Source: Saccharibacillus soli (GTDB lineage Bacteria; Bacillota; Bacilli; Paenibacillales; Paenibacillaceae). Taken from it: DNA of 64,000 bases. Where the stretch lies: contig NIOB01000002.1 in the NCBI GenBank assembly GCA_002189105.1, forward strand, positions 681,056 to 745,055, written 5' to 3'. This document shows, in pieces, positions 20,915 to 28,627 of the stretch (position 1 is the first letter of the stretch; every line of letters starts with the position of its first letter). The notes beneath the pieces were generated by a model. It saw nothing but the letters and a program-made list of their open reading frames with translations. It was not told where the DNA came from and ran no database searches. A program made the position numbers and the translations under genes.

Positions 20915-20948
20915 ATCTCCTTGCTCTGTGTGTTACAGTGAAGGAGAT
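20915..20948 (+). other. Stem-loop in the leader of the HtrA-like gene
   Basis: ATCTCCTT (20915) pairs with AAGGAGAT (20941), with an inner CTGT/ACAG pair. The right arm contains an AAGGAG that resembles a ribosome binding site, so the hairpin could mask it. A possible 15-codon reading frame from GTG 20950 ends in a TGA overlapping the protease ATG, but spacing to AAGGAG is only 3 nt. Confidence 0.35.
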
Positions 20949-20993
20949 TGTGCCGGAATCCGGACACGCGAAGAAAGAGGGTTGTCGACGATT

Positions 20994-22049
20994 ATGAGAA
21001 AAACGGGAAAAAAAGCGGCATGCGTGCTGCTATCAGGAGCGATCGGAATTGCAGGGTTAGGTTTATTCCCGGAAATGCAGGTTGCGGCGGCCCCAGCCCA
21101 GATCGGCAAAACATCGTCGGCGGTCAAAACGGTGCCTCAGGTTATTGCGCAGGTATCTCCTTCTGTCGTCGGTATCATCGGCAAGGTTCCATCCGATTAT
21201 GCAGATGGAATGGGCGGAAGCGGAGCTGGCAGCGAAGAAGACTATCAGCTGTCCCAAGGCTCTGGCGTTATCATTCGCTCCAATGGCTGGATCGTGACCA
21301 ACGCTCATGTCGTGGACGGCGTAGAAGATTTAAAAGTCGTAACGGCGGATGGCAAGTCGTATCAGGTGCGAGAGGTCTATAGCGATGCCCTCAGCGATAT
21401 TGCGCTGATTCGTGTCAACGTCTCTGGCTTCAAGCCAGCCAAGTTCGTATCGTCCAACAAGGCCATGATCGTGGGCGAACAGGTTGTAGCGATCGGTACA
21501 CCGATTGCGCCGTCGCTGCGTAACTCGGCTACGTTCGGCATTATCAGCGGCCTGAATCGTTCAGCCGGTGCCCAGTACCGATTGATTCAGACCGACGCCA
21601 CCATCAACCCGGGCAACAGCGGAGGACCGCTGGTGAATATGCGCGGCGAGATCATCGGCATTAACTCGATGAAGCTGGCGGCTGTCGATATTGATAACAC
21701 CGGCTTCACCATTCCAGTGGACACGGTGCAGTACATCGTCGCCCAACTGTTTGCCAACGGTGAAGTGGTTCGTGCAGGATTGGGGCTTGAACTCGAAGAG
21801 AGTTTCTCAGCAGCAGTCGGCCTCCCTTCCGATGATCCGCTTACGGTTAAGACCGTCCAGTCGGAGCAAGCGACGAAGGCGGGAATCAAGGAAGGCGACG
21901 TTTTGTACAGCGTAGCCGGTCACCGGATCACAGCGCTGGTCGATCTGAACGAGCTGCTCAAATCTTACCGTCCGGGTCAGACGCTGCGTGTGCTGATGCA
22001 GTCAAATGGTGACATTGTAGAGCGGCGCATTGTACTTACAAACGAGTAA
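20994..22049 (+). CDS. Secreted trypsin-like serine protease with PDZ domain, HtrA/DegP family (351 aa)
   Basis: This envelope quality-control protease has an N-terminal signal peptide or anchor (about 10-33). The S1C domain carries the triad His105 (TNAHVVDG), Asp135 (SDIALIRV) and Ser209 (NPGNSGGPLV). One C-terminal PDZ domain (about 265-345) contains the family's typical DLNELLKSYRPGQTLRV segment. HtrA proteins degrade or refold misfolded exported proteins. The ATG follows AAAGAGGG with a rather long 12-nt spacing. It differs from the B. subtilis HtrA/HtrB membrane proteins by lacking the long cytoplasmic N-terminus. Position after uvrA and before the stalk-domain gene suggests an envelope-stress role but does not prove it. 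Confidence 0.93.
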   Translation: MRKTGKKAACVLLSGAIGIAGLGLFPEMQVAAAPAQIGKTSSAVKTVPQVIAQVSPSVVGIIGKVPSDYADGMGGSGAGSEEDYQLSQGSGVIIRSNGWIVTNAHVVDGVEDLKVVTADGKSYQVREVYSDALSDIALIRVNVSGFKPAKFVSSNKAMIVGEQVVAIGTPIAPSLRNSATFGIISGLNRSAGAQYRLIQTDATINPGNSGGPLVNMRGEIIGINSMKLAAVDIDNTGFTIPVDTVQYIVAQLFANGEVVRAGLGLELEESFSAAVGLPSDDPLTVKTVQSEQATKAGIKEGDVLYSVAGHRITALVDLNELLKSYRPGQTLRVLMQSNGDIVERRIVLTNE

Positions 22050-22108
22050 CTGACGAACGAATAGTGTGGTGTCTAATGATGGGGACGAAGGACAGAGGAG
22101 GAAGACAA

Positions 22109-24004
22109 TTGAGAGCAGCCAAAAAGGGCATGGCCCTTCTATTCGTTCTGCTGCTGGCGCTGGGAAGCGCTGTGCCGGCACTGGCGGCGGAGAAAGTAAC
22201 GCTGTCTTTGCAAATGAAGATCGGAAGTTCATCCGCCATTATCAATGGCAAGAAAGAGACCATTGAGAAGCCATTCATCCAAAATGGAACGACTCTGGTG
22301 CCTCTTGGTGTGTTTCAGCGTGCATTTGGCACAACCAACCGTCTGGAAGGTGAAAATGTCGTACGCCTGTCATACGGAGCGCATACGGTAAGCTTTACGA
22401 TTGGCGGGAAGAATGGATTCGTTGATGGCAAGCGGGTAGCGCTGGGAACAGGGCCGGTGATGAAGAACGGAACCCTGATGGTGCCTATGCGCCCGGTTAC
22501 GGATATGCTGGGGGCAGACGTCAAGTTTTCCGCCGGATCGATTGGGATTACCCTCAAATCCGACAAGGGAGTTCCAGGCCAAACGCCTGTGGAAGAGCAG
22601 AAGGAGCTGGGACGAGTCGGCAGCAGTTATGCCAACTGGTCGATCGATTATCCGGCTGATGCAACCGCAGAGCAAAATGGCAGTGAATTTTCCACGGTGC
22701 TGAGTGATGCGGACGGTACATATGTGCTTCAGGTGCATGTCTGGGACGAGGGGATCGATGTTCCGGTTGCCGATATGCGCGAACAGCTGGAGCAGGAAGC
22801 AGCAGCGGTCGATGAGACGGTGCTGGATTCCGAGGTCTTCCCAAGCGCGGTTGTGCCATATGCCCGCGTGATGACGCAGGACCCGGACGGTGTCTACTGG
22901 CAGTCTCGCCGCTATTACAAAGAAGGCCGTGTATATTCCCTTTACCTGGGCGATTCGTCCGCAGCAGGCTACAAGGATCTGGAGAAGTGGGACAAGCTGC
23001 TGGATTCGTTCCGACCTACCTTTGCGGTATCCGGTCGAAAGACCGAGGACATCTCGGCTGTGAAAAATGGTCTCGTTCCTGCTGCTGCTCCTGCTTATGG
23101 GGTAACAATGGACATTCCGGTAGGCTGGACGCCTGTTGATAGTGAGCAGCGTCAATATGAGGCCGCAGATGGCTCCGCTTTGTCGGTGGATGTCGTTTCT
23201 GCGGGCAACCTCAAGACACTTCAGGCATGGCATGATCTTCTGCAAAGCCGAATGGATGAATTTTTCCTGCCAGGCATCGCGCAGCCGATCATCAGTGAGC
23301 CGATCAAAGCTGCCGGAGAATCGGCACAGATTGAGAAGCTGACCTATAATCTGGGCGGCGGCATCTCTCATTGGAACTGGTTGGTGCTGAAGAAGGGCGA
23401 TTATGTATATATGCTGCGGTATTCCGCTCCACAAGAAGCCTATAGCGAGCAGACCTTCCAGAAAATTGTTCGTTCGCTGGGCATTGAAGAGGAGGTAGTA
23501 CCGGAGAACTTTGGCAAGCTGAGTCAGGTCTCCTACCTCAAGGACAAGTCGCAGAATGTGACACTCAGCACCGATGATTTCCGCTTCAGTATTCCGGCTT
23601 ACTGGGCTGCCCAGCCGATCGAAGGCACGGAGCTGGATCGGAGCTTTGCATGGCTAGGCGGCATGCTGCGCATCCATACGGTAGATAAAGGACTGGCAGG
23701 AGCTTCGGCGCAGGCCGTTCGTGATCTGGATGAACAGAAGCTGGACGATCCTTCCCTGACCTATGAAGCGCCCAAGTCGATGACGTTTGCTGGTGTGCCG
23801 GCTATCCGCATCGCTTACAAGGGTACAGACAGCACGGGCAATCCTTATCAGGCGGAGGACATTTATTTCCGTCATGGCAGCGTAACATACCACATTCACG
23901 ATCAGCTCGATCAGGCAGCGGCGACTTCTGCGCAGCTGGGTGGAATCGAACGCGCTCTGCAATCTTTTGCTTTTCTCAAACCCATCATGAACAACACCAA
24001 GTAG
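22109..24004 (+). CDS. Secreted protein with copper-amine-oxidase-like N-terminal (stalk) domain (631 aa)
   Basis: A signal peptide (MRAAKKGMALLFVLLLALG..., cut near ALAAEK) is followed by a copper-amine-oxidase N1 stalk domain at about 30-150. It shows the usual repeats IINGKKETIEKPFIQNGTTL and VPMRPVTDMLGADV. This is a common non-catalytic surface domain in Paenibacillus relatives. The remaining 480 residues contain three similar beta-rich blocks (for example NWSIDYPADATAEQNG, VTMDIPVGWTPVDSEQ and FRFSIPAYWAAQPIEG), resembling repeated PsbP/Mog1-like modules. The enzyme activity of true amine oxidases is absent. The TTG at 22109 has GGAGG 7 nt upstream. The function is unknown; an exported surface or envelope role is likely. 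Confidence 0.8.
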   Translation: MRAAKKGMALLFVLLLALGSAVPALAAEKVTLSLQMKIGSSSAIINGKKETIEKPFIQNGTTLVPLGVFQRAFGTTNRLEGENVVRLSYGAHTVSFTIGGKNGFVDGKRVALGTGPVMKNGTLMVPMRPVTDMLGADVKFSAGSIGITLKSDKGVPGQTPVEEQKELGRVGSSYANWSIDYPADATAEQNGSEFSTVLSDADGTYVLQVHVWDEGIDVPVADMREQLEQEAAAVDETVLDSEVFPSAVVPYARVMTQDPDGVYWQSRRYYKEGRVYSLYLGDSSAAGYKDLEKWDKLLDSFRPTFAVSGRKTEDISAVKNGLVPAAAPAYGVTMDIPVGWTPVDSEQRQYEAADGSALSVDVVSAGNLKTLQAWHDLLQSRMDEFFLPGIAQPIISEPIKAAGESAQIEKLTYNLGGGISHWNWLVLKKGDYVYMLRYSAPQEAYSEQTFQKIVRSLGIEEEVVPENFGKLSQVSYLKDKSQNVTLSTDDFRFSIPAYWAAQPIEGTELDRSFAWLGGMLRIHTVDKGLAGASAQAVRDLDEQKLDDPSLTYEAPKSMTFAGVPAIRIAYKGTDSTGNPYQAEDIYFRHGSVTYHIHDQLDQAAATSAQLGGIERALQSFAFLKPIMNNTK

Positions 24005-24017
24005 AGAGCATGGCAAG

Positions 24018-24063
24018 CTTCGCGGCGCAGTGTGATCGTTTCCAACGATCCGCTTCGCGCGAA
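24018..24063. repeat. Nested inverted repeat after the stalk-domain gene
   Basis: GATCGTT-TCC-AACGATC (24034-24050) is a perfect hairpin, and flanking CTTCGCG (24018) and CGCGAAG (24056) can pair around it. No T run follows; the real terminator is the next structure. Confidence 0.4.
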
Positions 24064-24078
24064 GGCAGGCCGGCATCG

Positions 24079-24112
24079 ACCGGTCCGGGATTCCCGAGAC
24101 CGGTTTTTGTTT
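24079..24112 (+). terminator. Intrinsic terminator after the stalk-domain gene
   Basis: ACCGGT-C-CGGGA pairs with TCCCG-AG-ACCGGT and is followed by TTTTTGTTTT. Confidence 0.85.
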
Positions 24113-24155
24113 TGGAATTTCTAGAACGAGCAAATGGGAAAGGAGTTTTAGAAGC

Positions 24156-25820
24156 ATGGAACCAACGCTATGGGAAAAAATAATTCTCGCTTTTCAGTAC
24201 AACGATTCGGTATGGCATAACATTTTTCTAAGCATCATTTACGCCTTGGTGGGAATCTTCGCGCTGCTGCTGCTTCGTGCGCTTATTCGTATGATTACAC
24301 GCCCGGGGGACATTCGGGATACAGATACAGGCCCCAGACCTTCACCCGCAAAAGTACTGATGGTGTGGCTGGGCAGCGTAGGAGGAATGTTGGTGTTCCC
24401 GATCGGTCTGTTTCTCGTAATTACGATTGCGCTGGGCAGCTCGGACAGTGCGCGAATTTCCTCCAGCACCCTGTCTTATGAACAAAACGGTGTTCCTGCG
24501 AGCGTCGTGATTGTAGACAAGTTTATCGCCAATTCCAGCGGAGAAGGCATCACCACGGGAACCAGCAAAGCTTATGTCTACGCGATGAACGCCGATACCG
24601 GGCTGCCGCTGTGGAAGAAGAATATTGGACGCTCGTATTCACCCATGCTGCTGGGTCAGACCGATCAGCGGATTGCGGCCTTTGATGGCAAAAACCTCAT
24701 CATCTTGAACAAAGCAGACGGCAGTGAGGCAGCAGATGCCAAGCAGCTGCAATCTTCTAACCCTGAACTTCAGGGCAAGCTGCCGGAAGAGGCCGCCCGG
24801 TATCGCTGGGACGCCAAACAAAAACGAGTAGTTCTTCAGGGACTGGACGGGCAGTTGTACGGCATTGATCCCGATACGCTCAAGGGCAGCGCTCTGAGCG
24901 GCGTGAAGATGAGCGACTATTTTGGCGACAATGATCCTTCGACAGAAGTTCGTCCTCTGGGACGCCTGGGGTTGATTCGCTCCGGGGCTGATGACGGACG
25001 ATATACGCTGTTTTTGACTGAAGAAGAAGCCGCCAAGGTTCAAGCAGGCACGTTGGGTGCGGAACAGGATAGCGCTGATTCAGCAGCGGCGGCAGACCCA
25101 CGGAAGCGGCTGTACGGCGGAAGCTTGCTCAAGGGCGGCAAGTTGAAGGCAGATGATCTCAAGCCTCTGCTGAGTGACGTCTTTTTGAATGGAGGATTTC
25201 TCAGCGATCCTACGCTTGGAGGCAGCCCTTCTTCCGATTCCTCTTCCAAGCCCCCTTCCGATCCTTATGCCATGACCGAGTTCCCGGAATTCTCCAAGAT
25301 TGAATCCGAGCCCAAAATGCCTGAAATACCGGACAGCCTGGATTGGCCTTCCCGGATGACGGTTGCGGAATATGAGAGATACAGTGCTGAAGAAGACCGG
25401 CGCATGGATGCCTATTATGCGGCACGCGACCAATACGATCAGAAGATCGAAGCCTATCGGGAGCGTAATACGAAGTATGACAATGCAGCGCGTACGCTGG
25501 AGAGATTGAACAGTTTGCCGGGGGCAGCACCCATTCATTTTCCTGATCCCAATGGGAGCAAGGACGAGATTTTCCTGATTGCCCATGACTCGGTAGTCTC
25601 GAACTCGCCAAGTCTGCTGCTGAGTGCAGTGGATTTGAAGACGGGCAAAGTGCTGTGGAGGGCCGATACGCACCTTCAGTCCCTGGAGAGCTACAGCCGG
25701 GTTGGGGATCGACTCTTGCTGGTTGGTGGCGACAGCAGCTCGTATTGGATGACGGTATCGCTGAAAAATGGAGCCGTGACCGGGTATGACTTTCAATATG
25801 ATCGATCTCTAAAATTTTAA
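24156..25820 (+). CDS. Membrane-anchored PQQ-like beta-propeller protein, function unknown (554 aa)
   Basis: Two membrane helices near the N-terminus (about 22-46 and 65-92) are followed by a large extracytoplasmic part. That part holds propeller-like strands of the PQQ-enzyme-repeat kind (AYVYAMNADTGLPLWKKNIG, SAVDLKTGKVLWRADTH). The two halves are separated by a Pro/Ser-rich and charged stretch (about 360-440). I do not recognise a named family beyond this resemblance, and no cofactor site is visible. The start ATG has AAAGGAG about 13 nt upstream. It is a single gene between terminators. Confidence 0.7.
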   Translation: MEPTLWEKIILAFQYNDSVWHNIFLSIIYALVGIFALLLLRALIRMITRPGDIRDTDTGPRPSPAKVLMVWLGSVGGMLVFPIGLFLVITIALGSSDSARISSSTLSYEQNGVPASVVIVDKFIANSSGEGITTGTSKAYVYAMNADTGLPLWKKNIGRSYSPMLLGQTDQRIAAFDGKNLIILNKADGSEAADAKQLQSSNPELQGKLPEEAARYRWDAKQKRVVLQGLDGQLYGIDPDTLKGSALSGVKMSDYFGDNDPSTEVRPLGRLGLIRSGADDGRYTLFLTEEEAAKVQAGTLGAEQDSADSAAAADPRKRLYGGSLLKGGKLKADDLKPLLSDVFLNGGFLSDPTLGGSPSSDSSSKPPSDPYAMTEFPEFSKIESEPKMPEIPDSLDWPSRMTVAEYERYSAEEDRRMDAYYAARDQYDQKIEAYRERNTKYDNAARTLERLNSLPGAAPIHFPDPNGSKDEIFLIAHDSVVSNSPSLLLSAVDLKTGKVLWRADTHLQSLESYSRVGDRLLLVGGDSSSYWMTVSLKNGAVTGYDFQYDRSLKF

Positions 25821-25897
25821 AAAATCCAGAAATGCTTGTATGCACGCCGATTGCAGTCTGTTAAAATGAATAAGATAAACGTCGTGCTACAGATCAC

Positions 25898-25927
25898 TCC
25901 CGCGGGGTTCGACCCGGCGGGATTTTT
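25898..25927 (+). terminator. Intrinsic terminator before the U32 gene
   Basis: TCCCGC-G-GGGT-TCG-ACCC-G-GCGGGA followed by TTTTTG. It ends the preceding gene's transcript; because it is 109 nt before the U32 start it could also act as a leader attenuator. Confidence 0.8.
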
Positions 25928-26035
25928 GTCGGATAAATGCAGCAGAGCAGCAAGAGAGTCTTTACGTCATCCCAAGTTCCTGTCGATAACCGATGCGGAT
26001 CAGGAAGGCGCTATACATGGAGGGATACCATTTTT

Positions 26036-28549
26036 ATGAGCGTTAACGGAATCACAAGACGGGACGTTGAACTGCTGGCACCGGCTGGCGATTGGGATTG
26101 CATGCGTGCAGCCGTAGCAAACGGAGCGGATGCGGTCTTCTTCGGCGTTGAGAAATTTAATGCACGGGCGAGAGCCAACAACTTCCGCATGGACGAGCTG
26201 CCGGAGATTATGGGCTTTTTGCACAGTTATGGCGTGAAGGGCTTTCTGACTTTTAACATCCTGGTCTTTGAAAATGAACTCGAAGATGCACGCGAATTGA
26301 TCGATGCCTGCGTTGTGGCGGGTGTGGATGCGGTTATCGTTCAGGATCTGGGCCTGGTCAAGATGATCCGCGAGATCTCGCCGGACTTCCCGATTCACGG
26401 TTCGACGCAGATGACGATCACTTCCCCGGAAGCGGTGGAATTCACCAAGCCGTTTAACATGGAACGGGTCGTTCTCGGACGGGAAAACAATCTCAAGCAG
26501 ATTCAGAAGATTGGCGAGCAGGCCAAACTCCCGATGGAAGTATTCGTACACGGCGCCCTGTGTGTCTCGTACTCGGGGCAGTGTCTGACCTCGGAAATGT
26601 GGGGCGGACGTTCGGCTAACCGCGGCGAATGTGCGCAGGCCTGCCGCCTGCCGTACGACTTGATGGTGGACGGCGAGCATAAGCCAATGGGCGACATCGC
26701 CTATCTGCTGTCGCCCAAGGATCTCGCTGCCATCGACATCATGCCGGAACTGATCGAAGCAGGCGTGACCTCGTTCAAGATCGAAGGCCGCCTCAAGACG
26801 CCGGAATACGTAGCCAACGTGGTCAGCAAATATAATGCTGCGATCAACCGCTATTTTGAAGGAGACAATGCCAAGCCGACGCAGGAAGAGATGCGCGAGC
26901 TTCAGCAGAGCTTCTCGCGGGGGCTGACGCACGGCTTCCTGGACGGCACCAACAACAAGCAGTTGGTGGAAGGCACCTTCCCTAAGAGCCGTGGGGTCTA
27001 TCTTGGCCGCGTCGAGCAGATTCTGCGCGACGGGGTGGTCTGCCGGATCGAAGCGCCGCTCAAGCGCGGCGATGGCATCGTATTTGACGCTGGCGATCCC
27101 ACGAAGAAGGAAGAAGGCGGACGCGTCTATGACGTACGCCGCAAGGGCGTCAAGCTGGAAGGCGAAGCCGATCAGGGCTGGGTCATCGACATCGTGCCAG
27201 GCCGCAACGACGTGGATCTGCGCCGCCTGCACGTGGGCGACCGCATCTGGAAGACCAACGATCCTGCGCTGGACAAGAGACTGCGCCAGACCTACGAGAC
27301 AGAGAAGCCATACCGTGTGTTCCCTCTGCATGTCAAAGTCATGGGCAACCCGGGGCAGCCACTGGTCTCGGTATGGACGGATGCGGATAAGGGCACAACC
27401 GTACGCGTGGAATCCGAGATGGAGCTGGAGGTCGCCAAGAAGCGTCCGCTGGGCTATGAGATTCTGGAAGAACAGTTCGGCCGTCTGGGCGGAACGGTCT
27501 ACCAACTGGAAGAACTGGACGTCCAGCTGCACGGGGACGTCATCATCCCGATGCGCGAGCTGAACGCGATGCGCCGCCGCGCTGTAGACGAGCTGGCTGG
27601 CGAACGTCCTAAGCCGCCCGTGTATATCCAGCGCGACATCGCCGTATATGGCGACTCTGCGCCAGCAGTGCAGCCGATGGATCGCGCTGAGGCGCAGATC
27701 ACGGCGCTGTGCCGGAGCCTGCCGCAGGTTGAAGCGGCACTCGAAGCCGGCGTCGGCATGATCTATGCCGACTTTGAATTCATCAAGCAGTTCCCGGCGG
27801 CCGTCGCAGCCGTACGGGCAGCCGGCAAGCGGATCGCGCTGGCGACGCCGCGCATCCACATGCCGGGCGAGAATGGCTACCACGCGAATATTCTTCGCCT
27901 GGAGCCGGATGCCGTGCTCGTCCGTAATACAGGTGCCCTGTATTACTACCTGCGCCACCGCATGGAGAATCCGGATCTCAAGCATCCGGAACTAATCGGC
28001 GATTTCTCGCTGAATATTGCGAACCACAAAGCCGTCGATCTGTTCCTCGAAGCGGGTCTCGACCGCGTAACGCCGTCGTATGACCTGAACATCCAGCAGA
28101 TGGTTGACCTGCTGGGCCGTTCGCAGACCCGTCAGATGGAGATCGTCATCCATCAGCATCTGCCGATGTTCCATACGGAACACTGCGTCTACTGCACGTT
28201 CATGAGCGAAGGCACGAACTACACGAACTGCGGACGTCCGTGTGAGGAGCAGCGTGCCTCGCTGCGCGACCGCATTGGCATGTCTCACCCGGTTCGCGTC
28301 GATGAAGGCTGCCGCAACACGGTTTACAATGCCATCGAACAGTCGGGTGCCGAATACCTGAACGAGTTCCTGAACGCGGGCGTACCGACCTACCGCGTCG
28401 AGTTCCTCGAAGAAACGCCGGAACAGGTTCACGAAGTCATCGACCTCTACACCCGCGCTCTGCGCGGCGAAATCAGCGGCTCCGACGTCTGGCGTACGCT
28501 GAAAGCCACCAATCAGCTGGGTGTTACACGTGGGCAGTTGGTGAAGTAA
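26036..28549 (+). CDS. U32-family protein with C-terminal DUF3656 region, RlhA-like (837 aa)
   Basis: The N-terminal U32 barrel begins VELLAPAGDWDCMRAAVANG and includes IHGSTQMTITS, FVHGALCVSYSGQCLTSEM and the cysteine set CVSYSGQC...GECAQACR that binds an Fe-S cluster in this family. The following half matches the layout of long U32 proteins with DUF3656, related to E. coli RlhA, which makes 5-hydroxycytidine in 23S rRNA. A further U32-like C-terminal third has CVYCTFMSEG and NCGRPCEE. Despite the peptidase label, proven members are RNA or cofactor hydroxylases. The ATG at 26036 follows GGAGGG with 12-nt spacing; an upstream extension from 25937 has no family match. RNA modification is inferred from family. 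Confidence 0.85.
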   Translation: MSVNGITRRDVELLAPAGDWDCMRAAVANGADAVFFGVEKFNARARANNFRMDELPEIMGFLHSYGVKGFLTFNILVFENELEDARELIDACVVAGVDAVIVQDLGLVKMIREISPDFPIHGSTQMTITSPEAVEFTKPFNMERVVLGRENNLKQIQKIGEQAKLPMEVFVHGALCVSYSGQCLTSEMWGGRSANRGECAQACRLPYDLMVDGEHKPMGDIAYLLSPKDLAAIDIMPELIEAGVTSFKIEGRLKTPEYVANVVSKYNAAINRYFEGDNAKPTQEEMRELQQSFSRGLTHGFLDGTNNKQLVEGTFPKSRGVYLGRVEQILRDGVVCRIEAPLKRGDGIVFDAGDPTKKEEGGRVYDVRRKGVKLEGEADQGWVIDIVPGRNDVDLRRLHVGDRIWKTNDPALDKRLRQTYETEKPYRVFPLHVKVMGNPGQPLVSVWTDADKGTTVRVESEMELEVAKKRPLGYEILEEQFGRLGGTVYQLEELDVQLHGDVIIPMRELNAMRRRAVDELAGERPKPPVYIQRDIAVYGDSAPAVQPMDRAEAQITALCRSLPQVEAALEAGVGMIYADFEFIKQFPAAVAAVRAAGKRIALATPRIHMPGENGYHANILRLEPDAVLVRNTGALYYYLRHRMENPDLKHPELIGDFSLNIANHKAVDLFLEAGLDRVTPSYDLNIQQMVDLLGRSQTRQMEIVIHQHLPMFHTEHCVYCTFMSEGTNYTNCGRPCEEQRASLRDRIGMSHPVRVDEGCRNTVYNAIEQSGAEYLNEFLNAGVPTYRVEFLEETPEQVHEVIDLYTRALRGEISGSDVWRTLKATNQLGVTRGQLVK

Positions 28550-28564
28550 CGGAAAAGGCAAACC

Positions 28565-28605
28565 AAAAACACCGTATTCTCGATTTCGAGAATACGGTGT
28601 TTTTT
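28565..28605. terminator. Bidirectional terminator between the U32 gene and the ligase gene
   Basis: AAAAACACCGTATTCTCG pairs with CGAGAATACGGTGTTTTT over a very small loop, flanked by A and T tracts, so it serves both convergent genes. It marks the left border of the polysaccharide locus. Confidence 0.92.
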
Positions 28606-28627
28606 AATCAGATCCATCATGCAAACC

